Assembly (NCBI GenBank): GCA_043101845.1
Contig: JBICHN010000001.1
Span: 100,680 to 164,679, forward strand
Reading direction: 5' to 3'
Source of the DNA: JBICHN01 sp043101845
Lineage (GTDB): Bacteria > Planctomycetota > Phycisphaerae > Phycisphaerales > UBA5793
DNA length: 64,000 nt
Under the pieces are notes generated by a model. It made no database searches, was not told the origin of the DNA, and saw nothing but the letters and a program-made list of their open reading frames with translations. Both the position numbers and the translations under genes were made by a program. Of this stretch, positions 43,985 through 52,728 are shown piece by piece; position 1 is the stretch's first letter; every line of letters begins with the position of its first letter.

Positions 43985-45564
43985 GTCTCTCCCCGATCCG
44001 CTTCACGAAACGCCGATTCGGCGAGGTCGATCGCCCGGCCGAGTCCCGCCGCCTTGCTCACGGTCTCTTCGTACTCCTTCGCCGGAACCGAATCGGCGAC
44101 GATGCCCGCACCGGCCTGCAGGTGCACCGTCCATCGGCGCGAACCGTCCAATTCGGTGGCGCATCTGTCGATCGGAATGACCATCGTGCGCAGGGCGAGC
44201 GCCATGTCCATGTCGCCCGTGAACGACGCGAAACCGATCCCTCCGCCGTACGGTCCGCGACGCGTCGGCTCGAGTTCATCGATGATCTGCATCGCGCGAA
44301 TCTTCGGCGCTCCGCTCACGGTCCCGACCGGAAGCGCCGCCCGCAGCGCATCCCAGCAGTCGCGTCCCGCGGCAAGCGCCCCGGTCACCGTCGAACTGAT
44401 GTGCATGACATGGCTGTAGCGCTCAACCTCGAGTGACCGCTCGATCTCGACCGTGCCGCGCTCCGCGACGCGGCCGACATCGTTCCGTCCGAGGTCGACG
44501 AGCATGATGTGCTCGGCCCGTTCCTTCTCGTCGGCGAGGAGTTCGCGTTCGAGCGCTACATCCTCGTCCTCGTTCGCGCCCCGACGACGCGTCCCCGCGA
44601 GCGGGCGGTTCACGACCACGCCGTCGCGCACGCGGCAGAGGATCTCGGGGCTTGACGCGACGAGGATCGATCCCCGCGCCTGGAGATAGATCATGTACGG
44701 ACTTGGATTCACGATGCGCAGCGCGCGGTAGATCTCGAACGGATCGGCCGTCGTCTCGCGTTCGAAGCGCTGGCTGAGCACGACCTGGAAGATGTCGCCC
44801 GCGAGGATGTGCGCCTTCGCCCGTTCGACCGCCGTCTCGAAGTCGCCGCGCGACAGGTTCGACTTCGCCGGCGCCTCGCCGCGCTCGCGCAGCGCGAGAT
44901 CGATCGATCCCGCGGGCAGCGGCACACTGTGCGTCTGCAGCCGCTCGACGAACTCATCGAGCCGCCGCGCGCCACCGTCGTACACCGACCGCAGGTCGCC
45001 GCCCTCGTCGAATTCAACCCACTGCACGGCGAAGACCATCTTTCGCACATGATCGAAGATCGCCATCTGTCGATAGAGGCCGAGCGCAAGGTCCGGCAGG
45101 CCACGATCATCGGCCGGCGCCGCGTCGAAGGGCAGCTTCCCCGGCTCGGCGTAGCGGACCGTGTCGTACCCGGCGTACCCGACCCATCCGCCGCTGAAGC
45201 CGGCCGGCAGGCCCTCGGGACAGACCGCGGCTCGCTCGGTCACGAGCCGGCGAACGAACGCGAGCGGGTCGCCTTCGCGCCGCTCACCGCTCGAATCGCC
45301 TTCATGGTCGATGACTTCAACCGCGTCGCGTCGGGCGACGACCTCGAGCGCCGGCTGGGCGCCGACGAAGCTGAAGCGTCCCTGCCGGTCGCCGCCCTCG
45401 ACGCTCTCGAGGAGAAAGCTCGGCGCCTCGCGTTCATCCGCCGCGACAAGCCGCCGGTACGCGAGCACCGGCGTGAGCTGGTCGGAGAAGATGCGCCGGT
45501 AGAGGGCGACCCGCGTTCCGGGCCGGGCGAGGCCGCGAAATGTCTCGAAATTGGGACGGATCAT
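43981..45564 (-). CDS. trpE: Anthranilate synthase component I
   Basis: TrpE converts chorismate to anthranilate with ammonia from TrpG, first step of tryptophan synthesis. The 527-residue protein has the N-terminal tryptophan-binding element SFLLESVEGGDRQGRFSFVG (the LLES of feedback-sensitive enzymes), and the C-terminal chorismate-binding half: LSQRFERETTADPFEIYRALRIVNPSPYMIYL, SPEILCRV, RPLAGTRRRG, LVDLGRNDVGRVA, VMHISSTVTG, PVGTVSGAPKIRAMQII and GGGIGFASFTGDMDMALALRTM. The Arg of NRPLAGTRRRG and Glu/Gly residues of the magnesium site are intact. TrpG is not next to it. TAGACT lies nine bases upstream of the ATG, so transcription may start close to the codon. Confidence 0.94.
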   Translation of the reverse strand: MIRPNFETFRGLARPGTRVALYRRIFSDQLTPVLAYRRLVAADEREAPSFLLESVEGGDRQGRFSFVGAQPALEVVARRDAVEVIDHEGDSSGERREGDPLAFVRRLVTERAAVCPEGLPAGFSGGWVGYAGYDTVRYAEPGKLPFDAAPADDRGLPDLALGLYRQMAIFDHVRKMVFAVQWVEFDEGGDLRSVYDGGARRLDEFVERLQTHSVPLPAGSIDLALRERGEAPAKSNLSRGDFETAVERAKAHILAGDIFQVVLSQRFERETTADPFEIYRALRIVNPSPYMIYLQARGSILVASSPEILCRVRDGVVVNRPLAGTRRRGANEDEDVALERELLADEKERAEHIMLVDLGRNDVGRVAERGTVEIERSLEVERYSHVMHISSTVTGALAAGRDCWDALRAALPVGTVSGAPKIRAMQIIDELEPTRRGPYGGGIGFASFTGDMDMALALRTMVIPIDRCATELDGSRRWTVHLQAGAGIVADSVPAKEYEETVSKAAGLGRAIDLAESAFREADRGET

Positions 45565-45683
45565 GCGTGGCCTAGTCTAGCCGGATGCGCCGATGAGGCG
45601 GGCGGCGCGGGGCGATTCGCGGCGATCGGCGTCAATCCGCGCCGCCGCCGTAGACGGCGCGCAACGAGCTGTTAAACTGAGCT

Positions 45684-47546
45684 ATGCCCCCATCGAGAAC
45701 GCGCTCAGAGACGACCGACGCCGCCACCCTCATCGCTCAGTTCGGCGCGCCGGAGCAGACCACCGAGTTCTATTCCCCGATACCCGACGGCTACCAGCGC
45801 GGCCGGCATCGCTATGTCGCCGTCTTCGGCACCGTCATGTCCGGCCTCGGCAAGGGGATCTTCAGCTCCTCCATCGCGAAGCTGCTCAAGGACAAGGGGC
45901 TCCAGGTCGCGCCGATCAAACTCGAGGGCTACCTCAATGTCGACGCCGGCACGCTCAACCCGTATCGGCACGGCGAAGTGTTCGTGCTCGACGACGGCAC
46001 CGAGTGCGACATGGACCTCGGCACCTACGAGCGCATGCTCGACCAGAACCTCTCCCGCCGCAACTTCGCCACCGCGGGCCAGATCTTCACGACGATCCTC
46101 GAACGCGAGCGACGGGGCGGATACCTCGGCCGCGATGTGCAGATGATCCCGCATGTCACCGGCGAGGTGAAGCGCATGTTGCGCGAACTCGCCATGACCG
46201 GCGCCGAAGGCGGACCCGCCGATGTCGTCTTCGTCGAAGTCGGCGGCACCGCAGGCGACTACGAGAACGGGTTCTACATCGAAGCGCTCCGCGAACTCGC
46301 CTTCGAAGAGGGCCCGGGCTCGGTGTGTTTCGTCGCGCTCACCTATGTCATCGAGCCTGAGATCCTCGGCGAACAGAAGTCGAAGGCGGCCCAGCTCGGC
46401 ATCAAGCGCCTCATGGAAGCGGGCATTCAGCCTCATCTCGTCGCGTGCCGGGCGAAGAACCCGGTCACCGACACGGTGAAGCAGAAGATCTCGATGTTCT
46501 CGAATGTGCCGCTCACGCGCACCTTCTCGATGCACGATCGCGAATCGATCTATGTCATTCCCGAAGCGATGCGCGCCCAGGGGCTCGATCGGCAGGTCCT
46601 CTCGCTCCTCAATCTGCACGACCGCGTGAACCAGCTCAGCGAAGACCGCGCCCGCGACCGCTGGGGCGAGTTCGTGCACGGCCTCACCGGTTCGAAGAAG
46701 CACGAGATCACGATCGGCATTACCGGCAAGTACGCCGCGCTTCGCGACGCGTACGCGTCGATCGACAAGGCGCTCGAGCATTGCTCGTCCGAACTCCACG
46801 CGAAGATCGAGGTCGAGTGGATCGAAACGACCGACATCGATTCGTCGAATGTCGCGCAGGCGCTCGACGGACTGCATGGCGTCATCGTGCCCGGCGGGTT
46901 CGGCTCGCGCGGCGTCGAGGGCAAGATCGAATGCGTCCGGTACTGTCGCGAGAATCAACTCCCCTACCTCGGCATCTGCCTCGGCTTTCAGGTTGCGGTC
47001 ATCGAGTACGCGAGGCATGTCGTCGCGCTCGCCGACGCCGACTCGACCGAGTTCAATCCGAACTGCGCCGAGCCCGTGATCAGCGAACTGCCCGAGCAGA
47101 AAAAGATCGAAGGGCTCGGCGGCACGATGCGCCTCGGCGGCCACAAGGTCGCCGTGACCGATGGCTCCCTCGCACACTTCCTCTACGGCTCGACCGAGAT
47201 CCGCGAGCGCTTCCGGCATCGCTGGGAAGTCGACCCGCGGTATCTCGACCGATTCGCCGACGCGGGCCTGCGCTTCTCCGGTCGTCATCCCGTGCAGCCG
47301 ATCATGCAGATTCTCGAGCTCGACCAGTCGGCGCACCCCTACTTCGTGGGCAGCCAGTTCCATCCGGAACTCACGAGCCGGCCGCTGCGTCCGAGCCCGG
47401 TCTTCGCCGGCCTCATCGCCGCAGCGATTCAACGGGCGAATCCGAACCTCGCCCCGCGCGAGATCTCGGACCGCTGGATCCGGAGCGCCCCCGGAAAAAA
47501 GCCTGACGCGACCGTCACCACCCGCCGCGACACGGCGCGCGTGTAG
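45684..47546 (+). CDS. pyrG: CTP synthase, divergent subtype
   Basis: CTP synthase makes CTP from UTP, ATP and glutamine. The 620-residue product is longer than usual (about 540-550). The extra 30 N-terminal residues precede the synthase domain. Its ATP-binding motif is GTVMSGLGKGIFSSSIAKLLK rather than GGVVSSLGKGI, and the UTP/Mg segment is LEGYLNVDAGTLNP rather than LDPYxNVDPGTMSP; YRHGEVFVLDDGTECDMDLGTYERML is otherwise typical. The glutaminase domain keeps the Cys in YLGICLGFQ and the His-Glu in SQFHPELTSRP. The whole C-terminus is a class I amidotransferase. It seems functional but of a separate lineage. TAAACT five bases before the ATG suggests leaderless transcription. Confidence 0.9.
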   Translation: MPPSRTRSETTDAATLIAQFGAPEQTTEFYSPIPDGYQRGRHRYVAVFGTVMSGLGKGIFSSSIAKLLKDKGLQVAPIKLEGYLNVDAGTLNPYRHGEVFVLDDGTECDMDLGTYERMLDQNLSRRNFATAGQIFTTILERERRGGYLGRDVQMIPHVTGEVKRMLRELAMTGAEGGPADVVFVEVGGTAGDYENGFYIEALRELAFEEGPGSVCFVALTYVIEPEILGEQKSKAAQLGIKRLMEAGIQPHLVACRAKNPVTDTVKQKISMFSNVPLTRTFSMHDRESIYVIPEAMRAQGLDRQVLSLLNLHDRVNQLSEDRARDRWGEFVHGLTGSKKHEITIGITGKYAALRDAYASIDKALEHCSSELHAKIEVEWIETTDIDSSNVAQALDGLHGVIVPGGFGSRGVEGKIECVRYCRENQLPYLGICLGFQVAVIEYARHVVALADADSTEFNPNCAEPVISELPEQKKIEGLGGTMRLGGHKVAVTDGSLAHFLYGSTEIRERFRHRWEVDPRYLDRFADAGLRFSGRHPVQPIMQILELDQSAHPYFVGSQFHPELTSRPLRPSPVFAGLIAAAIQRANPNLAPREISDRWIRSAPGKKPDATVTTRRDTARV

Positions 47547-47564
47547 GTTCGTTCGCGCTCGTAG

Positions 47565-47765
47565 GTTCGGCTCTTGCCGAACGGTTGGGCGTTCGTGGCT
47601 CGAACGAGGTTCGTGTTGGGCAGCCCGCGTGCGTGTATCTGTGCGCCGAATTGGCAGGCAACAGCCTGACCTACCGCATCAATCTCAAATCTCAGATTTC
47701 AAATCTCGTACTTCGAACGCCGTCCGACCTGTGGCTTCCCCGAACCTCAGCCACAGCCACCCGGG
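47565..47765 (+). repeat. Noncoding direct repeat, copy 1
   Basis: A 201-base repeat between pyrG and the HAF-repeat gene, sharing three blocks with copy 2 at 49550-49716: a palindromic 20-mer (47565-47584; arms TTCGGC and GCCGAA), a 24-mer (47653-47676; arms CAGGC and GCCTG), and an identical 24-mer (47742-47765; CTCAGCCACAGCCACCCGGG at its right end). In copy 1 a further arm GGGTGGCTGTGG (47785-47796) pairs with 47751-47762. The rest of 47547-48118 shows no coding gene. It resembles REP-type intergenic repeats. Confidence 0.75.
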
Positions 47766-48118
47766 GGCCGAGCGAACTACGACTGGGTGGCTGTGGTTGG
47801 AGCGCAGCGGAACCCACAGCGGATGGAACGAGGGGCGCGTAACGAAGACCGCGCTGCGACGCCTCTCCGATCCGATTCTGAGAAACGAATTGACGAATCC
47901 CGCAGCGTTCTCGATACTCGGATGCTTCGTCGTTCATCATGATTGGAGCGGCCGAAGCGAACCAGCGCGACTCGGCCACGGCGTCGAGCGGGCTGGAAAT
48001 TCCGCTCTTCAACCCGCATGGGCAGAACTGCCCTCCGAGTTGTCCTCCTTGACCGAGCGTCATGTCGTCCCGTGGTGAAATCCGCGGGGCGATCTTTGAG
48101 GAAACGGAGACGAGATCG

Positions 48119-49549
48119 ATGCGACTCCCGAACAAGCAACCTCGACTCTTGGCGATATTGACTGCCGTGCCGGCCTCGGTTGCCGCAATCACGACGGCGC
48201 CGGCGACGGCCCAACAAGGGCAGCCGCCCTTTGCCATCATCGAGGTTGGAACCTTCGGTGGCTACTCGTCTGGGATTTTCGGGATTAACGAGCTTGGGGA
48301 AGTTACAGGATCGGCAAGTTACCGCCCGGGTTCCGCTCATGCGAACCCCGCGATTTGGCGAGACGGCGAACTCGTTCCGATCTCGGGTGTCGGGGACTGT
48401 TGTGAAGGCGGCGGCGTCGCGATCTCGTCAGTAGGTCATGTCGCCGGAGCGCTACGGACTCCCTCCGTCGCCGCAATGTGGCAGGATGGACAAGAGATCG
48501 TCATCGGAACACTCGGCGGTGAGGCGAGCGCTGCTGAAGACATCAATAACCTCGACCAGGTCATCGGGACCTCCGAGTTCGATCCGGAGCAGCGATATTA
48601 CGACCATGCATTCCACTGGCGAGACGGTGAGCTCATCGATCTGCACTCGTTCGAGGGGCGGCAGAGTTGGGCGTATGGGATCAACGACGCCGGGCAGATC
48701 GTCGGCGCCGCGCAGACGGCGACCGATCAGCGCGCCATTCTCTGGGAGCCCGACGGCACGGTCGTCGATCTCGGCTGGCTCGGCGGCGTCCCGTCGTCGA
48801 CCGCTTGGGCGATCAATGACCTCGGTCAGGTCGTCGGAACCTCCGCCTGGCGACCGAGCGGCGTGACCGACCTGCACGCCTTCTTCTGGGAAGACGGCGT
48901 GATGCGTGATCTCCACGAGGACGACCGCTTCTTCGACAGCGTCGTTCGCGGCATCAACAACCTCGGTCAGATGGTGGGCGAATACTTCGATCCCGAAGAT
49001 CCGTTCTTCCCCGTCGACTCCTACGCCGCGATCTGGCTGAGCCCGGACGGCCCCAGCGTCGCGATGGAGACGCTGCTCCCGCCGAACTCGCGGTGGGCGT
49101 TCGACTTCTTCTTCCTCGAGGATATCAACGACGCCGGGCAGATCGCCGGCTGGGGATGGCATCATGTTCCGGATCTCGGTGGCTTCCATGAGCGTGGCTT
49201 CCTCATTACACCGGTCGAGCACGAGTTCGCGCTCTCGGGTGTCGCGCCGGGGATCGCCGGGCAGGTGAACGGGATCCGCGCGAGCGGCCTCGACCCGGGT
49301 GAGCGGGTGTACTTCCTCTACTCGCAGCGCGGCGGCGGAACGGTCCTGCCGATGTGCGAGATCCTCGACGCGACGCTCCAACTCGACTACCCGCAGGTCA
49401 TCACGAGTGTCGTCGCCGACGCGAACGGCGAGGCGCTCCTCCTCGTCGAGGTCCCCAATGCGGCTCGCGCGCGAGGCGACATCCTCATCCAGGCCGTGGT
49501 CCCCTCGTCGTGCAAGCTGAGCGAGTTGCGGGTGGTGCGGTTCGAGTAA
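48119..49549 (+). CDS. Exported HAF-repeat protein with shared C-terminal domain
   Basis: A 476-residue exported protein. MRLPNKQPRLLAILTAVPASVAAITTAPATAQ is a signal peptide. Residues about 35-345 comprise seven or so HAF-type repeats of about 45-50 residues with the pattern G-I-N-D/N-x-G-Q-V/I-V-G ... H-A-F-x-W-x-D-G-x-x-x-D-L, seen in AEDINNLDQVIGTSEF, AYGINDAGQIVGAAQ, WAINDLGQVVGTSAW and RGINNLGQMVGEYF, forming a beta-propeller or solenoid of unknown function. The last 105 residues form a separate domain (GLDPGERVYFLYSQRGGG ... GDILIQAVVP) shared by three other exported proteins. The gene is flanked by two direct noncoding repeats and lacks close neighbours. Confidence 0.82.
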   Translation: MRLPNKQPRLLAILTAVPASVAAITTAPATAQQGQPPFAIIEVGTFGGYSSGIFGINELGEVTGSASYRPGSAHANPAIWRDGELVPISGVGDCCEGGGVAISSVGHVAGALRTPSVAAMWQDGQEIVIGTLGGEASAAEDINNLDQVIGTSEFDPEQRYYDHAFHWRDGELIDLHSFEGRQSWAYGINDAGQIVGAAQTATDQRAILWEPDGTVVDLGWLGGVPSSTAWAINDLGQVVGTSAWRPSGVTDLHAFFWEDGVMRDLHEDDRFFDSVVRGINNLGQMVGEYFDPEDPFFPVDSYAAIWLSPDGPSVAMETLLPPNSRWAFDFFFLEDINDAGQIAGWGWHHVPDLGGFHERGFLITPVEHEFALSGVAPGIAGQVNGIRASGLDPGERVYFLYSQRGGGTVLPMCEILDATLQLDYPQVITSVVADANGEALLLVEVPNAARARGDILIQAVVPSSCKLSELRVVRFE

Positions 49550-49716
49550 GTTCGGCTGTTGCCGAACGGGTGGGCGTGCGTGCTTGAGCGGGGTTGGCAT
49601 CGATCGGACGGCTCGTGAGAGCGCGTGCGCCCAACCGGCAGGCAATAGCCTGACCTACCGGATGCGAGCGCTGTCCTACCTGTGGATTCCGCGAACCTCA
49701 GCCACAGCCACCCGGG
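49550..49716 (+). repeat. Noncoding direct repeat, copy 2
   Basis: Copy 2 of the repeat at 47565-47765, in the same orientation, beginning at the base after the HAF-protein stop codon. Blocks 49550-49569 (one mismatch), 49637-49660 (one mismatch) and 49693-49716 (identical, 24 bases) match copy 1; the spacers between them are shorter and diverged. It ends 16 bases before the convergent pheA stop. Confidence 0.75.
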
Positions 49717-49732
49717 AAGTGAAGCGCGTGAA

Positions 49733-50866
49733 CTACAGAATTCTCCGGCTCCGCGGGTAGCTGCCGAGGAGCGTGAGCTCGCGGCTCAGGCCTTCGGCCT
49801 GTTTGATCGCGGCCGCGAAGGCGGGGTCGTCGATGTGACCGATCGCGTCGATGAAGAAGGTGTACTCCCAGTTCACCCGCCCGCTCGGTCGCTTGTCGAT
49901 GTGCGTGAGATTGATTTCGGCGCGATCAAAGACCGCGAGCACATCGACGAGAGCTCCCGGCCGGTCCTCGGTCTTGAGCATCATGGAGGTCTTGTCGTCG
50001 CCGCTCCGTTCGGCCCGCTGCTTCGAGAGCACGAGAAAGCGCGTGATATTGTTCGGATGGTCTTCAATCTCTTCGAAGAGCGCGTGCAGGCCATGCATCT
50101 CGCCCGCAAGGGCGCTGCCGATCGCCGCGGCGCCGCAAGTGGGATCGTCCTCGTGCTCGGCCCGCGCCGTCTGGACGGCCCGGGCGCTGCTCGCCGCCGG
50201 AATGAGCTCCGCCTGCGGGTACTGCGTCGCGAGCCAGTGCCGGCACTGCGCGAACGCCTCGGGCTTCGAGTGAATGCGCCGGACTTCCGACGGCTTGCAG
50301 TTCGTGAGCAGGCAGTGGTGCACCTCGAGCTGCGCCTCGGCGTAGACATTGACCTCGTGGTGGTACGACTGAAACGCGTCCATCGTCTCGGCGATGCCGC
50401 CGCCCGTCGTGTTCTCGATCGGCACGAGGCCGTAGTCGACATGCCCGCGCGCGACTTCGGTGAAGACGCCCTCGATCGCGCGGAGGTTCTCGTACTCGAC
50501 GCTCGAACCGAAATGGCGCACCGCCGCGAGGTGACTGAAACTGCCCGTCGGACCAAGATACCCGATGCGCAACGGCTGCTCGAGCTTGAAGCTGCCGCTC
50601 ATGAGTTCGCGGTAGATCGCCTCGATCGTGTGCGCGTGCAGCGGGCCCGCGTTGAGCGCAAGCACCTTGTTGAGCACTTCGGCCTCGCGGTGCGGCGCGT
50701 AGATCGGCGTCCCGCTGCCGCGCTTCACGCGGCCGACTTCGACGACGAGACCCGCCCGCTCATTGAGCAGTTCGATGAGCCGGCGATCGATCGCGTCGAT
50801 CCGTTCGCGCAACGAACCGAGATCGACCGGCGTCGTATCACTCGATGTGTTCTCGTGCTCCGACAT
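49733..50866 (-). CDS. pheA: Bifunctional chorismate mutase/prephenate dehydratase
   Basis: P-protein of phenylalanine synthesis: chorismate to prephenate, then to phenylpyruvate. The 377-residue protein has an AroQ-type chorismate mutase helix at about 15-90 (LGSLRERIDAIDRRLIELLNERAGLVVEVGRVKRG ... YAPHREAEVL), a prephenate dehydratase domain at about 97-275 (RIGYLGPTGSFSHLAAVRHFG, YGLVPIENTTGGGIAETMDAF, CGAAAIGSALAGEMHGLHAL, NNITRFLVL) and an ACT domain at about 290-370 (TSMMLKTEDRPGALVDVLAVFDRAEINLTHIDKRPSG), the usual site for Phe feedback inhibition. GGAGCGC is the ribosome site. It is divergent from the tRNA-Met gene. Confidence 0.94.
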   Translation of the reverse strand: MSEHENTSSDTTPVDLGSLRERIDAIDRRLIELLNERAGLVVEVGRVKRGSGTPIYAPHREAEVLNKVLALNAGPLHAHTIEAIYRELMSGSFKLEQPLRIGYLGPTGSFSHLAAVRHFGSSVEYENLRAIEGVFTEVARGHVDYGLVPIENTTGGGIAETMDAFQSYHHEVNVYAEAQLEVHHCLLTNCKPSEVRRIHSKPEAFAQCRHWLATQYPQAELIPAASSARAVQTARAEHEDDPTCGAAAIGSALAGEMHGLHALFEEIEDHPNNITRFLVLSKQRAERSGDDKTSMMLKTEDRPGALVDVLAVFDRAEINLTHIDKRPSGRVNWEYTFFIDAIGHIDDPAFAAAIKQAEGLSRELTLLGSYPRSRRIL

Positions 50867-50969
50867 GGCGCTCCGTCGTCAAAACCTGGATCCGATCCCG
50901 CGACCGCGCAAGCCGAAGCATAGCGACGCCGGCCGCGGCTCATCATCATCGACCGGCGATCGAATCATC

Positions 50970-50997
50970 TTGACGGTTTCCGGCCCGGGGCTACCAT
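50970..50997 (+). promoter_or_regulatory. Sigma-70 promoter for tRNA-Met
   Basis: TTGACG (50970-50975) and TACCAT (50992-50997) spaced by 16 bases. Predicted start near 51004, about 22 bases upstream of the tRNA. Confidence 0.55.
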
Positions 50998-51025
50998 CCC
51001 CGAGGTCGCCCGACCGGGCGCACAC

Positions 51026-51099
51026 GCCGGCATAGCTCAGCTGGTTAGAGCGAGGGATTCATAAGCCCTAGGTCGGAGGTTCGAGTCCTCCTGCCGGCA
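51026..51099 (+). tRNA. tRNA-Met (CAT), elongator-like
   Basis: A 74-base cloverleaf. Acceptor GCCGGCA pairs with TGCCGGC, discriminator A. D stem GCTC/GAGC, anticodon loop TTCATAA with CAT, T stem GGAGG/CCTCC with loop TTCGAGT. The first pair is G-C, and the GGG/CCC of initiators is not at positions 29-31/39-41, so it is an elongator Met rather than an initiator tRNA; the lysidine-type tRNA-Ile(CAT) is a remaining alternative. The last pair of the anticodon stem is A-G. CCA is not encoded. Confidence 0.9.
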
Positions 51100-51262
51100 T
51101 TTCGACGCCCCGAAACCGGGGCCGCCACGGCCGCCCGCGACGGATTTTCGTTGTGAGCGGCCGTCGTCGTTTCTAGATTGCATGAGCCTGATTCGAGCGG
51201 ATCGACCCGGGCCCGATCCGGCGGGCCGCCCGAATCGCCCGATCCAACGAGTGGGAGCCACC

Positions 51263-52708
51263 ATGCCCCGAGTTCACCGCCTCGCCGCGGGAGTGTTCAT
51301 CACCAGCGCCACGATCGCCGGGACGGCGAGCGGCCAGTATGCGTCGGAGAATATCGAACTTCTCGCCGAACTCCCGCTCAGCGCCTTCGGATCGCAGCAC
51401 GCGAACGGGAACGACTGCTGGGGCTATGTCTCCGCGTCGGGCCGCGAATATGCGATCATGGGTCTCTCCCACGCCGCGGCGTTCGTCGAGATCACCGACC
51501 CCGCGAACCCGGTCATCGTCGCGCAGATCGATCACCCGGGCAGCCTGTGGGGCGATTACAAGGTCTACGGCGACTACTGCTACGCGGTGAACGAGAACGG
51601 CGGCGGCATCCAGGTCATCGACCTCGCCGACATCGACAACGGCACTGTCACCCTCGTCACTTCGATCCGCGATAACGGCATCTCATCGGTGCACAACATC
51701 GCGGTGAATGAGGAATCGGGGTTCCTCTACACCTGCGGCGCAAGTTCCGACCGGGGAATCATCGCGCTCGACCTCGCGAATCCGGCGCGCCCCGTCGCCG
51801 TGGGCTGGTTCTTCGGCATCTACAACCACGACGCCCAGGTCGTGACGATGAAGTCCGGCCGCTGGGCGGGACGCGAGATCGCCTTCTGCTGCGCCGGACC
51901 GTCCGGGCTCGTCATCGTCGATGTCACGGACAAGGCGAATATGCGCGAGATTGGCCGGAGCGGATACCCCGGCCTCGACTACTGCCACCAGGGATGGCTC
52001 AGCCAGGACCAGCGGTTCTTCTATGTGAACGACGAAGGTGACGAACTGCACGGTCACACGCCGACGACGCGCACGCTCGTCTTCGATGTGACCGACCTCC
52101 GCTCGCCCACGCTCGTGACGACCTTTACGACCGGGCTGCCGGCGACCGATCACAATCTCTATGTGCACGACGCGTTCATCTATGAAGCGAACTATCGAAG
52201 TGGCCTGCGCCTCTTCGACGCCGCCGATCCGTTGAACCCGGTCGAAGTCGGCTTCTTCGACACCTACCCGTCGAACGATCGCGCCGGCTACAACGGCGCG
52301 TGGAGCGTGTACCCCTATTTTCCAAGCGGCACGGTCATCATCAGCGACATCGAGCGCGGCCACTTCGTGGTGGATGTGAGCGACGCCCTCGCGCAACGGC
52401 GTCTCTTCTTCGACACGCCCGATCTCACGGCGGGGAGTAACGCGTCACTGACCGTGTCGAACGCCACGGCGGACGCGACGGTCTCGTTCGCGTACAGCCT
52501 GAGCGGACCGGGCGCCGTCTACGCGCCGGGCGTGAACGCGATGGTCCTCCTCGAGGCGCCGCGGCTGGGTGGCGCCGCGATCGCCGACTCAACCGGCGTC
52601 GCGACGCTCGACCTCACCGTGCCGTTCGGGACGGCGGGCCTGACCGTCTGGATGCAGGCGGTCGAAGACGGGCGCATCTCGAATGTGATCGAAACCACGA
52701 TCAACTGA
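51263..52708 (+). CDS. Choice-of-anchor B family exported protein
   Basis: A 481-residue exported protein. MPRVHRLAAGVFITSATIAGTASGQ is the signal peptide. Residues about 25-390 match the choice-of-anchor B family: LPLSAFGSQHANGNDCWGYVSASGREYAIMG, VSSVHNIAVNEESGFLYTCGASS, WFFGIYNHDAQVVTMKSG, YCHQGWLSQDQRFFYVNDEGDE and DHNLYVHDAFIYEANYRSGLRLFDAADP, giving beta-propeller-like LVIvp repeats. In other members the C-terminus ends in different anchor signals. Here it ends in the about 95-residue domain found also on three other proteins of this window (LTVSNATADATVSFAYSLSG ... LTVWMQAVEDG). Start at 51263 has GGGAG upstream. Function unknown. Confidence 0.88.
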   Translation: MPRVHRLAAGVFITSATIAGTASGQYASENIELLAELPLSAFGSQHANGNDCWGYVSASGREYAIMGLSHAAAFVEITDPANPVIVAQIDHPGSLWGDYKVYGDYCYAVNENGGGIQVIDLADIDNGTVTLVTSIRDNGISSVHNIAVNEESGFLYTCGASSDRGIIALDLANPARPVAVGWFFGIYNHDAQVVTMKSGRWAGREIAFCCAGPSGLVIVDVTDKANMREIGRSGYPGLDYCHQGWLSQDQRFFYVNDEGDELHGHTPTTRTLVFDVTDLRSPTLVTTFTTGLPATDHNLYVHDAFIYEANYRSGLRLFDAADPLNPVEVGFFDTYPSNDRAGYNGAWSVYPYFPSGTVIISDIERGHFVVDVSDALAQRRLFFDTPDLTAGSNASLTVSNATADATVSFAYSLSGPGAVYAPGVNAMVLLEAPRLGGAAIADSTGVATLDLTVPFGTAGLTVWMQAVEDGRISNVIETTIN

Positions 52709-52728
52709 GCCGGCTATCGCAGCGAGCG

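Noticed and set aside
47767..48118. Possible short coding gene in the spacer after pyrG
   Set aside because: Open frames there lack ribosome sites and family matches; the region is better explained by the palindromic repeat and its flanks.
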